Assembly (NCBI GenBank): GCA_003214815.1
Contig: QCLE01000016.1
Coordinates: 1-41,728 of the forward strand
Direction: 5' to 3'
Length of the DNA stretch: 41,728 nucleotides
Source of the DNA: Prochlorococcus sp. AG-412-J13
GTDB lineage: Bacteria > Cyanobacteriota > Cyanobacteriia > PCC-6307 > Cyanobiaceae
Shown piece by piece: positions 1-8,153 of the stretch; the first letter of the stretch is position 1; every line of letters begins with the position of its first letter. The notes beneath the pieces are model-generated. The model did no database searches. It saw nothing but the letters and a program-made list of their open reading frames with translations, and was not told the DNA's origin. The translations under genes were made by a program, and so were the position numbers.

Positions 1-146
1 ATTCAAGTAGAATAGCAATAATGATAAATAATTAGATAACTAATACCAAAAACTTAGTTAACCATGAATCTTAAGATTTGGGATAGAAAAATCTATCGGA
101 CATCTTCAAACTAAAGTCACAATTTTTTTAATATTTAAGAAATGAA

Positions 147-1169
147 TTAATATTTTTTAAAATTTGCCTTTTGCTCAATTAATGAACATACTTTATCGAA
201 ATACCTGCTATTTTCTTTTTTTAAAAATAGATTTATGCCCTCAATACGTAATTTAGTATTGATAATGGGCAAACTTGTTAAAAGACTGTATTTACTTTTA
301 ATGGTTTCATTTGGCATCGTTTCGTCCATAAATAACTTTTCCTCATGAGAACAGCAAGGGCATTTATAGAAAGACATATTTTCAACCAATCCATAAATTG
401 GCATTCCAAAATTTTCATACATAGACGTTGTTCTAATTAAATCAGAATAAGATGATGAACCTGGCAAAGTAACTAAAATCACCCCAACTATTGGACTATC
501 TTGAAGAAGAGTTATCTGAGTATCGCCTGTACCTGGAGGAAGATCGATAAGCAAGAAATCTAATTCCCCCCAATCAACTTGATACAAAAACTGATTTAGT
601 AATCTTGTTAATATCGGACCTCTCCATGCAAGTGATTGATTTGATTTTGCAAGCATTGCAACAGACATTATTTTTAAGTCTTCATGATCTAATGCAATAA
701 ATTTAACTTTTCCATTTTCATCCTTAGTCAATACGTCTTGTTTACTCAATCCAACAATATTAGGGATATTAGGCCCATAAACATCGGCATCTAAAATTCC
801 TACTTTAAAACCTCTTTTTTTTAAATTTAATGCAAGGCCAACAGTTAAAGACGATTTACCTACTCCACCTTTTCCACTGCCAATAGCAATTGTCCTTTTA
901 ACTCCTTTAATAAATTTGAGATCTAAATATACTTTTTTAGCCCATGAAAAAATTTTTAGTTTATTCTCAATTATTTCTTTTAATTTAATTTGATCTGATC
1001 CAAGAAATAACTTCAAATATAAATAATCTCCAACAACTCTTATATTCCTTACAATGCAAGATGAGATAAGATCACCATAAATTTCTCTAAATTCTAGAGT
1101 TTTTAAATATTCTTTTACTTGATTCTGTCTAGCCTCATTTTCTTTATTATCCTCATTTGAATTAATCAT
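147..1169 (-). CDS. Mrp/ApbC-type P-loop ATPase, probable Fe-S cluster carrier
   Basis: This is a 340-residue Mrp/NBP35-family protein, a family that binds and transfers Fe-S clusters in the cytoplasm. The deviant Walker A loop GSGKGGVGKSS lies near residues 97-107, the switch region DADVYGPNIP follows, and a CPCC pair in the ENMSFYKCPCC segment matches the cluster-bridging cysteines of the family. The N-terminal 90 residues are a degenerate version of the MIP18-like domain usually found there. It is last in a four-gene leftward operon and overlaps the HEAT gene by 4 bp (ATGA). The divergent sequence and this context suggest it is a second, dedicated Mrp serving the upstream Fe-S/flavin enzyme rather than the housekeeping copy; that is inference. 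Confidence 0.85.
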   Translation of the reverse strand: MINSNEDNKENEARQNQVKEYLKTLEFREIYGDLISSCIVRNIRVVGDYLYLKLFLGSDQIKLKEIIENKLKIFSWAKKVYLDLKFIKGVKRTIAIGSGKGGVGKSSLTVGLALNLKKRGFKVGILDADVYGPNIPNIVGLSKQDVLTKDENGKVKFIALDHEDLKIMSVAMLAKSNQSLAWRGPILTRLLNQFLYQVDWGELDFLLIDLPPGTGDTQITLLQDSPIVGVILVTLPGSSSYSDLIRTTSMYENFGMPIYGLVENMSFYKCPCCSHEEKLFMDETMPNETIKSKYSLLTSLPIINTKLRIEGINLFLKKENSRYFDKVCSLIEQKANFKKY

Positions 1170-2146
1170 ACATTCAATTTTTCTAAAGCTTTTTGAGATT
1201 GAATTCTCACTTCAATATCAGCATCATCTAATGATTGTTTTAGAGATGGTATTGCCTTTTTAGATCCTAATAAACCCAAAGCAATAGCAGCTTCTTTTCT
1301 CACATCTGAATAATCGTCACAAAGTAATTTCACTATTTCCCCTAAATATTCCTCTGATAATACTTTTGTAAGAGCTCTCATTGAAAACTTCCTTACCTGC
1401 CAATGCAAGTCTGAAATAGCAGAAGAAAGAGATTTAGCAGAAGAATTATCCCCATGCATTTCTAATGCAATGGCTGCATTTCGTCTTACTTCCCAAGACT
1501 CATCATTTTCTAGGGAATTACACAATATTGGAACAATACAATCTTCTCTAAAATTCCCAAGAGTTAACATTGTTTCCTTTCTTACTTCTTGATCGGGGTC
1601 ATCAGCAAGGGTATTAGCTGGGGTAAAATGGGTTAATTGATTAAGATATCTAAGCGTAATAACAGCCTCTTTTCGTATATTTTTATTCTCTGATGACAAA
1701 TAAGGGCTAATTGATGGTAATGCCTGAACATCATGAATTTTTCTCAATAAAATTAAAACATAATTTATCTGCAAATCATCTTCACTCTCCAAATAGTCTA
1801 ACAACTTTAGCAAATGATCTTGATTTATTAATTCTTTAAGAGCACTACATGCTTCATCACTTACTTTTTTATCTCTTTTACTGTTTATACACTCCAGCAA
1901 TGGTAAAACAGCTTTAGCATTAGCCATTTCCCAAAGTGTTGTGACAGCAATAAGTTGAACTGAAGATGAAGAGTCTTCGAGAGCGTGAATCAAAAAAGGG
2001 ATCGTATCTTCATCGCATTCCTGTTGTAAATTTACTGCAGCAACAAGTCTATCTCCTTCGTCATCAGAGGAAAGCATTTCAACCATTTCTTGAACTTCTT
2101 CATCTAAAAGGTCAATTTCAGATTGGAGAGATTGGTTAAATTTCAC
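1166..2146 (-). CDS. HEAT-repeat protein
   Basis: This 326-residue soluble protein is made almost entirely of roughly 31-residue alpha-alpha repeats of the HEAT/PBS-lyase type, recognisable by recurring patterns such as D-x-EVR-x-A-A-x-ALG and IPxLxxSL-DxD. About seven or eight repeats fit between residues 25 and 325. There is no signal peptide and no catalytic motif, so it is most likely a protein-interaction scaffold. It starts 2 bp after the ferredoxin stop and overlaps mrp by 4 bp, so the genes are translationally coupled. Some cyanobacterial HEAT proteins are bilin lyases, but the neighbours here favour assembly or tethering of the adjacent oxidoreductase (inference). Confidence 0.85.
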   Translation of the reverse strand: MKFNQSLQSEIDLLDEEVQEMVEMLSSDDEGDRLVAAVNLQQECDEDTIPFLIHALEDSSSSVQLIAVTTLWEMANAKAVLPLLECINSKRDKKVSDEACSALKELINQDHLLKLLDYLESEDDLQINYVLILLRKIHDVQALPSISPYLSSENKNIRKEAVITLRYLNQLTHFTPANTLADDPDQEVRKETMLTLGNFREDCIVPILCNSLENDESWEVRRNAAIALEMHGDNSSAKSLSSAISDLHWQVRKFSMRALTKVLSEEYLGEIVKLLCDDYSDVRKEAAIALGLLGSKKAIPSLKQSLDDADIEVRIQSQKALEKLNV

Positions 2147-2148
2147 AA

Positions 2149-2376
2149 TTATCTAAGAAGAAATGGAATTTGAACAGTTATTGCTCCCACCGGACATTCC
2201 TTTTCGCAGGGCAAGCAAAACCAACATTCATCATACTTCATATATGCTTTTCCTGTATCTGGATTTTTTGCAAGTACATCTAAAGGACATACTTCTATAC
2301 AGGCTTTACATTTGTCGAGACATTTACTTTCATCGACTATTACTGGGACGTCTACTCGGTTGCTAGTTAAGGCCAT
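2149..2376 (-). CDS. AprB-like 2[4Fe-4S] ferredoxin
   Basis: This 75-residue ferredoxin has two complete cluster motifs: C19-x3-C23-x2-C26-x3-C30-P and C51-x2-C54-x2-C57-x3-C61-P. The spacing and the tryptophan after C51 resemble the beta subunit of adenylylsulfate reductase (AprB), without AprB's C-terminal extension. It lies 42 bp downstream of the AprA-like flavoprotein and 2 bp upstream of the HEAT gene. It is therefore probably the electron-transfer subunit of that enzyme, in the cytoplasm. The Fe-S assignment is certain from the cysteines; the pairing is inferred from gene order. Confidence 0.9.
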   Translation of the reverse strand: MALTSNRVDVPVIVDESKCLDKCKACIEVCPLDVLAKNPDTGKAYMKYDECWFCLPCEKECPVGAITVQIPFLLR

Positions 2377-2418
2377 AATTAGTTATTAAAAGAAATTTTT
2401 TATTTTTGAAGAAATGAT

Positions 2419-4125
2419 TTAAGCGACAGAAACATCATATTTTTCTTCATTTAAATTGACATCAAATAAATAGGGTTTTAAATCTTCTTTGAAGATGGTC
2501 ATTTCATTATTGTCAAGACTTTTTTTGATAATAGTGTTGCACATCCACTCTTCATCATTTCTGTTTGGAAAATCTAATCGATAATGATAAAGCCCCCATC
2601 GACTTTCAGTCCTATAGAGCGATGCTTTGGCAGCCATCTCAGCACAATCTCTTATAAAATGAATCTCTATACATCTCATCAATTCATGAGGATCTCTTGC
2701 TCCTAATTCATCTAGAACATTTTTATAGTCAATGAATTTTTCCAAACCAATTTTCATATTTTTTGGAGACTTTGGAGGCTGTAAATAATCATTAACAAAT
2801 CTTCTGAGTTTATATTCAACCTGTGTATGAGGAATTCCATTGGGATTATTTAAAGGAGCTAACAATCTCTCTCTCTCAGTATTAATAAAGTCTGAATCAA
2901 CATCACCATGATCAATATCTTTTATGTAATCCATAGCATGTTCTGCAGCAACTCTTCCAGAAACAAAAGCTCCAATCATATAGTTGTGAGGAACATTTGC
3001 CATATCACCTGCTGCATAGAGTCCAGGGATGCTCGTTCTCATAAATTCATCAACTTGAACACCTGATGCAGAATGTCCACTACATAAACCTATTTCTGAG
3101 ATATTCATCTCAACTCCATCTCTCCTATAGTTTTCTCCTCTACCAGCGTGAAATCTCTCTCTACTTGGTCTCTCATTATCAAATAATATTGTTTCAATTT
3201 CTGATATTGTCGATTCATCGAGATGATACATTTTTAAATGCACTGGTCCCTGTCCGGAATTCAACTCTCTCCAGACTTCTAACATCATTTGTCCACTCCA
3301 ATAATCACAACTAATAAATCTGTTCCCAGATGCATTAGCTGTATATGCTCCGAAGGGGCTTGCTACATAAGCACATGCAGGGCCGTTATAATCCTTAATA
3401 AGAGGATTTATCTGAAAACATTCTATATTAGATAATTTTGCGCCAGCTTGATAAGCCATAGAATATCCATCCCCTGCGTTTGTAGGATTTTCATAAGTAC
3501 CATACAAATATCCTGAAGCAGGTAAACCTAATCTTCCGCAAGCCCCAGTACATAATAAAATTGCTTTTGATTTTATGACATACATGTCACCACTTCTCAC
3601 ATCTAATCCAGTAATGCCTATGGCTCTACCATTCTGAGTTAAAACACTTGTTGCCATAACTCTATTAATAACTTTTATTTTATTCCGTTTAACTTGTCGA
3701 GATAATATTTTTTTCAAATCCTTCCCTTCTGGCATGGGTAAAACATACTTCCCAACTCTATGAACTTGTTTTAAATCATATTTACCCTCATTATCTTTTT
3801 GAAATTTTACTCCCCATTCTTCAAGTTCTTGGATAACATCAAAACCTAAAAGTCCAGTTTTGTGAACTGCTGACTGATCTAAAATTCCATCGTTAGCTAT
3901 TGTTATTTCTCTGACATATTGTTCGGGGGTAGAATTTCCAGGAATAACAGCAGTATTAACACCATCCATTCCCATAGCAATTGCCCCACTTCTTCTGATA
4001 TTCGCTTTCTCTAAAACAAGGATAGAAGAATCTGGTGATTTTTGCTTAGCCTTGACAGCAGCCATACATCCTGCAGTACCTCCTCCAACTACCAAGAAAT
4101 CAACTTCTAGATTAATAATTTCCAT
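2419..4125 (-). CDS. AprA-like FAD-dependent oxidoreductase (fumarate reductase/SDH flavoprotein superfamily)
   Basis: This 568-residue flavoprotein has an N-terminal Rossmann FAD motif (GGGTAG, residues 14-19), a RRSGAIAMGMDGVNT segment resembling AprA, and the late FAD-binding block PGLYAAGDMANVPHN. Lack of a signal peptide suggests a cytoplasmic location. The family includes fumarate reductase, succinate dehydrogenase, L-aspartate oxidase and adenylylsulfate reductase. The adjacent two-cluster ferredoxin and the AprA-like segments point to an AprAB-like heterodimer rather than a respiratory enzyme. True sulfate reduction or sulfide oxidation by APS reductase is unlikely, because neither sat nor qmo genes are visible here. 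It is the first gene of the operon, divergent from the LysR-SBP regulator. Its substrate is unknown; it may act on the compound imported by the nearby transporters. Confidence 0.85.
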   Translation of the reverse strand: MEIINLEVDFLVVGGGTAGCMAAVKAKQKSPDSSILVLEKANIRRSGAIAMGMDGVNTAVIPGNSTPEQYVREITIANDGILDQSAVHKTGLLGFDVIQELEEWGVKFQKDNEGKYDLKQVHRVGKYVLPMPEGKDLKKILSRQVKRNKIKVINRVMATSVLTQNGRAIGITGLDVRSGDMYVIKSKAILLCTGACGRLGLPASGYLYGTYENPTNAGDGYSMAYQAGAKLSNIECFQINPLIKDYNGPACAYVASPFGAYTANASGNRFISCDYWSGQMMLEVWRELNSGQGPVHLKMYHLDESTISEIETILFDNERPSRERFHAGRGENYRRDGVEMNISEIGLCSGHSASGVQVDEFMRTSIPGLYAAGDMANVPHNYMIGAFVSGRVAAEHAMDYIKDIDHGDVDSDFINTERERLLAPLNNPNGIPHTQVEYKLRRFVNDYLQPPKSPKNMKIGLEKFIDYKNVLDELGARDPHELMRCIEIHFIRDCAEMAAKASLYRTESRWGLYHYRLDFPNRNDEEWMCNTIIKKSLDNNEMTIFKEDLKPYLFDVNLNEEKYDVSVA

Positions 4126-4152
4126 GGGAAAGTTTGTTATTTTATATCTTAA

Positions 4153-4189
4153 ATTATATCTGAAATAGTTTGATATATCTCGGTTTCAG
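4153..4189 (-). promoter_or_regulatory. Candidate promoter and LysR operator for the flavoprotein operon
   Basis: On the minus strand a TATAAT -10 element lies at 4158-4153, about 28 bp before the ATG at 4125. Just upstream is an inverted repeat, CTGAAA (4160-4165) and TTTCAG (4184-4189), separated by 18 bp and covering the -10/-35 spacer. A dyad overlapping the promoter of the gene divergent from a LysR-type regulator is the usual place for such an operator. No good -35 is visible, which fits an activator-dependent promoter. Assignment to this regulator is inference. Confidence 0.45.
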
Positions 4190-4302
4190 CTATTTATAGA
4201 TACTATTGCGCTATTAAATAATTTTATAGGTTAATTTAAATTCAAACTCAATTAAAAAACTCCAGAATGATTAATAATCTCTAAATTAAGTTTGAAAAAT
4301 TT

Positions 4303-4341
4303 GTGTAATTAGATACATAACAACCTCTTATTTAATATCAT
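4303..4341 (+). promoter_or_regulatory. Weak NtcA-like box upstream of the LysR-SBP gene
   Basis: GTG-N8-TAC at 4303-4316 differs from the NtcA consensus GTA-N8-TAC by one base. A TATCAT (TAN3T) -10 candidate starts 19 bp downstream, slightly closer than the usual 20-24. The regulator's ATG is at 4365. Such half-matches are common in AT-rich DNA, so this is only suggestive and is listed mainly because better boxes occur elsewhere in the cluster. Confidence 0.25.
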
Positions 4342-4364
4342 CATATATGTAATAAAATAGGTAG

Positions 4365-6341
4365 ATGGAGTTATCTCAACTAAAAGTATTTTTTGAAGTT
4401 TCAGAACATCTAAACTTTTCAAAAGCTGCTAAAAAACTACATCTTAGTCAACCGGCAGTTTCTATAAGAATTAAATCTCTTGAAAAATCACTAAAAGTTG
4501 AATTATTCAAAAGATCTCAAAACAAGTTGGAATTAACCAAAGCAGGATTAGAAACGAAAAAAACATGCATGAAAATATTTGAAGAAATATCATTATTGCA
4601 AGAAAAATTAAATGAAGAAAAACACCAGCAAGAAAAATTAAATTTATTCTTCAACGTCAATACACAAGAAAATCTCATAAGCAAATTAATTTTAATTTTC
4701 GAAGATTCGTTGAGAGAATTAATTAAGATTAATTATTTTTCATGCTTTTCTGAAAAAGAGATATTTGAAAAAGTCAATAACATTAATAATTCCTTCGGAA
4801 TAGTTTCTTCAGAATCTTCCGGCTTTAATACAAATTCTATTCCATGCTTCCCAAACGAAATAGTTCTCCTAAAGAAAAATTCAACCAATGAATCATTACA
4901 TTTCTCAAATTTAGAAAGTATAAAGAATGAAAAAATATTATTTCCTGAAGAAAGTTCAGATGAATACTCAATTATTGAAAATAGGCTAGGGATAGCAGGT
5001 TATAAATTTGAAGATTTCGATAACAAAAAATTTGTAAGCCCTGCCCTGATTAATTCATTAACTAAAAATAGCAATTGGTTAGCTATTACTACTTTAAATA
5101 TATTCGAGAGGGAAAATCTAGAGGGTATTGAGATTATAAAGTTAGATGAACTTTTTATACCTTATACAAAGTATCTTATTTTCAATAAAGGTAATGAAAA
5201 TAATAATCTAAAAAACTTTAATAAGTTACTTGAACTATTAATAGAATTATCTTCAAAATCTGTAGATGAAGTTCAGGAATCTATATTGAGGAAAGATATT
5301 CATCACAACAATAATCTGACCTATAAGGATAATTTTTTGCCATTTCAGAAAATTTATTTAAATAATATAGATAGAAATAATAAAACCAATCTTGATGTAA
5401 AAATAGGAGTTCAACACGACACTATTCAAACATCACTAGCTTCAATAATTCCAGAAAAACTTTGTTTTTTTGATTTATTCCTTAATGAATGTGATAGAAA
5501 AGAGAACATTACCCCTAAATGGATAAATCATAATTCTGCCTACCCAATAATCTCAAAACTAAAAACTGAAGAACTTGATTTTGGTATTGTAGGTGATTAT
5601 GCAATTTCTCATCTAGCAAATCAGGAAACTAATTCTGCCGAAGATATTGTTTTGGTTAGTTTTGTGAGCATAAATCCTGAGGGAGGTGGTTCGAATTTAA
5701 TATTACCTAGGGATTCTAACGTCAAATCTTTAGATGAGTTTTCTAAAGGTTCAACCATTGCAGTTCCCTTTTTATCTACAGCTTATGGATCTTTACTTTA
5801 TAACCTTAAGTCTCAAAATTTGAGAAGAGAAGTAACCTTGAAAGACTACAGCATTAATAACATAAATTCAATTAAAGAAACGAATGTTGATGCATTTGCG
5901 TTCTTTACTCCATTTGATTATTTATTAGAATCAACAAAAGATTTTGAAATTTTAAATGAAAGTATTAGCGCACCAATTTCGTATTATGGTGTTTTGGTGA
6001 GAAAAGCGTTTTTGCAGAAGAATGAAGATATTGTTAAAGCATTTATAAAGTCACTTATAAGTGCAAAATATTGGTTTTATTCAGCTTCCTCAACAATACA
6101 AAAAATTAGTAAATGGACTGGAGTAAGCGAAAAAATTGTAAATTCAATTTTAGGAAATAGAATTGGCAAAGATTGTCATTACATACCTGATATGAAAATC
6201 AGGAAAGATTGGATTGATACCTATACGAATGAAATATATTTTGAACCTGGCACTGTAGATTTTAATCAAACTACAAAGAAAAATCCAATTATTTTTGAGG
6301 ATTTACTAAATGATGCCTATAAAGAATTAAATCTTAAATGA
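4365..6341 (+). CDS. LysR-type regulator fused to an ABC solute-binding-protein-like domain
   Basis: This 658-residue protein is more than twice the usual LysR length of about 300. Residues 1-60 are a typical LysR winged helix (FSKAAKKLHLSQPAVS), and roughly 90-300 form a diverged LysR effector domain. From about residue 345 to 630 there is a second periplasmic-binding-protein fold of the NMT1/TauA/SsuA type, starting DVKIGVQHDTIQTSL and including STIAVPFLSTAYGSLL and RKDWIDTYTNEIYFEPG. These segments parallel VSVPFGSAAHGMVL and VRDWIDDSFLEAAVSELG in the binding protein at 9085-10584. There is no signal peptide, so the domain is cytoplasmic. It is divergent from the flavoprotein operon and overlaps the YeiH gene end-to-end by 8 bp. 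It probably senses the same ligand that the neighbouring ABC system imports (inference). Confidence 0.88.
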   Translation: MELSQLKVFFEVSEHLNFSKAAKKLHLSQPAVSIRIKSLEKSLKVELFKRSQNKLELTKAGLETKKTCMKIFEEISLLQEKLNEEKHQQEKLNLFFNVNTQENLISKLILIFEDSLRELIKINYFSCFSEKEIFEKVNNINNSFGIVSSESSGFNTNSIPCFPNEIVLLKKNSTNESLHFSNLESIKNEKILFPEESSDEYSIIENRLGIAGYKFEDFDNKKFVSPALINSLTKNSNWLAITTLNIFERENLEGIEIIKLDELFIPYTKYLIFNKGNENNNLKNFNKLLELLIELSSKSVDEVQESILRKDIHHNNNLTYKDNFLPFQKIYLNNIDRNNKTNLDVKIGVQHDTIQTSLASIIPEKLCFFDLFLNECDRKENITPKWINHNSAYPIISKLKTEELDFGIVGDYAISHLANQETNSAEDIVLVSFVSINPEGGGSNLILPRDSNVKSLDEFSKGSTIAVPFLSTAYGSLLYNLKSQNLRREVTLKDYSINNINSIKETNVDAFAFFTPFDYLLESTKDFEILNESISAPISYYGVLVRKAFLQKNEDIVKAFIKSLISAKYWFYSASSTIQKISKWTGVSEKIVNSILGNRIGKDCHYIPDMKIRKDWIDTYTNEIYFEPGTVDFNQTTKKNPIIFEDLLNDAYKELNLK

Positions 6342-7347
6342 CTAAAAATTTATAACTAAGTATTAATAGAACAAAAGAACTAATTAAACTATATATCTGA
6401 AGTTTAGGAGCAAAATTTTTAATATTAAATATATTAAAATTTATACTAATTTCAAAAACAACTAAACATAATAAAAATTTAGAAATAACTTTTCCACTGC
6501 TCAATATTAGATTAAATATATATGTAATAAAAAAATTATTTTGGAAAAAATTAAAAATAAGTAAATCAAAAAGATTCGCTATTGCAATTACAATTAAAAA
6601 TTTTAATAAAAAAGAGGGAATTGCGCTTTTGCCTAAGTTAAGTTTATTCTTAGAGATATCTTCACGATAATTATAATTAAATGATAAAAGGACCAAAAAT
6701 GGCGTTAGACATAATATTCTCAAAGATTTAATAATAATTGCTGTTTCAAGAGAATTTTCGGAATATATTGCAGCACTGCTAATAACTTGCGCAGTAGATT
6801 GAATTGATGATCCAGCCCATAGTCCAAAGTCATATGGACTTATTTCGAGTAGTTTACCTATAATGGGAAGAAAAATTACAAGGATAAAACCTGAAAAAGT
6901 ATTGATCCATAATGCTGTTGAAATATCATTTTTATTTGATTTAATAACCTTTGAGGCAAATGCTATTGCAACTGGACCACATATACAATTGCCAGCTATT
7001 AGCAGAAGTGCAATAGGTTTTTTAATACCCAATATTTTTGAAAAGATAATACTTATGTAATAAGTTCCAAGGATACAAACAACAATCCAAAAGATCATCA
7101 TAGGATTAAGAAGTCGTATTTTACTTAATAGAATTTGGCTCCCCATTAAAATTATTGCAATTGACAATAATTTCTCATAAGGAATTTCTTGATAAAATAG
7201 ATTACTTTGGATTTTAATAATCCTCGCTAGCTGACCAATAAAAAAAGCAAGAACAATTGGATCTAAGAAAATTAAGGAAGAAAGTTTATCAAATTGTGTT
7301 GAGAATGTAATTATATTGACAGCTAGAATGATGAGGATACATATCAT
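6334..7347 (-). CDS. YeiH/UPF0324-family membrane protein, putative anion exporter
   Basis: This 337-residue protein has about ten hydrophobic segments and the conserved blocks of the UPF0324/YeiH family (PF03601): AGNCICGPVAIAFAS, WAGSSIQSTAQVISSAA and IIKSLRILCLTPFLVLLS. Members next to sulfonate-degradation genes in other bacteria have been proposed to export sulfate or sulfite released from the substrate (TauZ, SuyZ). It is the last gene of the first ABC operon and overlaps the ATPase by 4 bp, so export of a product of the imported compound is plausible. Transport of a different small anion cannot be excluded. The stop overlaps the convergent LysR-SBP gene by 8 bp. Confidence 0.8.
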   Translation of the reverse strand: MICILIILAVNIITFSTQFDKLSSLIFLDPIVLAFFIGQLARIIKIQSNLFYQEIPYEKLLSIAIILMGSQILLSKIRLLNPMMIFWIVVCILGTYYISIIFSKILGIKKPIALLLIAGNCICGPVAIAFASKVIKSNKNDISTALWINTFSGFILVIFLPIIGKLLEISPYDFGLWAGSSIQSTAQVISSAAIYSENSLETAIIIKSLRILCLTPFLVLLSFNYNYREDISKNKLNLGKSAIPSFLLKFLIVIAIANLFDLLIFNFFQNNFFITYIFNLILSSGKVISKFLLCLVVFEISINFNIFNIKNFAPKLQIYSLISSFVLLILSYKFLVI

Positions 7348-8153
7348 TGCATTAATTTCAATGTTTCTTCTTTAATTAAATTAAGAATTTTTATTTTTAC
7401 TTTCTGAAATTCTTCAAGAAAAGATGAATTTAAACTTCTAGGCCTAGGAATATTAATTGGGATAATTTCTCTAATGTGACCCGGGTTTACGCCCATGATT
7501 ATTACTCTATCTGCTAACAAAATTGCTTCATCAACATCATGAGTTACAAATACAACTGTTGTCTCAAACTCTCTCCAAATCTTAAGTAACATTTCTTGCA
7601 ACAAACTCCTTGTTTGAGCATCAACAGCTCCAAAAGGTTCATCCATTAAAATTATTTTTGGATTAGTTATTAATGCTCTTATGATGCTTCCCCTTTGCTG
7701 CATACCACCAGATAATTGATTAGGGTAAGCTTTTCGATATTTTTCTAAACCCACAAGTTTTAAATATTTAGTAACTTTCTCTTCAATATCTTTACTGTTA
7801 ATCTTTTGAAGTTTTAATCCATAACCTACATTTTGCTCTAAAGTTTGCCAAGGAATTAAGGAATTTTTCTGAAAAACAAACCCTCTTTCTGGACCAGGTT
7901 TTCTAACAACTTCATCACTTACATAAATCAAACCTTCATCTGGTTTTGTAAAACCAGCCAACAAGTCTAATAACGTAGATTTACCACAACCAGATGGTCC
8001 AAGAATACATGTAAACTCTCCTTTTCTGATTTGAAAGTTTACATTTGAGAGGATGATCTTTTTTTTATTGTTAGTTTTAAATGTTTTGATAACATTATCA
8101 ACCAAAACATACTTTTCTTCGACTTTTGATTTTTTAATCATATCAAATACCAT
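7344..8153 (-). CDS. ABC transporter ATPase, NitT/TauT family (system 1)
   Basis: This 269-residue ATPase has a Walker A loop GPSGCGKST at 52-60, signature LSGGMQ at about 147-152, Walker B IILMDE at 167-172 and a switch histidine in VFVTHD. The PFGAVDAQTR segment after Walker B is typical of SsuB/TauB/NrtD-type ATPases. After the signature, the usual RVGIARAL is replaced by RGSIIRAL, a mild deviation. It overlaps the permease gene by 11 bp if read from the first ATG; the second ATG (codon 5, 8141) would give no overlap. It energises import by the permease and binding protein encoded upstream. It is clearly paralogous to the ATPase at 10784-11599. Confidence 0.92.
   Translation of the reverse strand: MVFDMIKKSKVEEKYVLVDNVIKTFKTNNKKKIILSNVNFQIRKGEFTCILGPSGCGKSTLLDLLAGFTKPDEGLIYVSDEVVRKPGPERGFVFQKNSLIPWQTLEQNVGYGLKLQKINSKDIEEKVTKYLKLVGLEKYRKAYPNQLSGGMQQRGSIIRALITNPKIILMDEPFGAVDAQTRSLLQEMLLKIWREFETTVVFVTHDVDEAILLADRVIIMGVNPGHIREIIPINIPRPRSLNSSFLEEFQKVKIKILNLIKEETLKLMQ

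Noticed and set aside
2419-4125. Genuine dissimilatory APS reductase (sulfate reduction or sulfur oxidation)
   Set aside because: No sat, qmoABC or dsr genes are in the window, the ferredoxin lacks AprB's extension, and Prochlorococcus is not known for this metabolism. Only AprA/AprB-like similarity is claimed.
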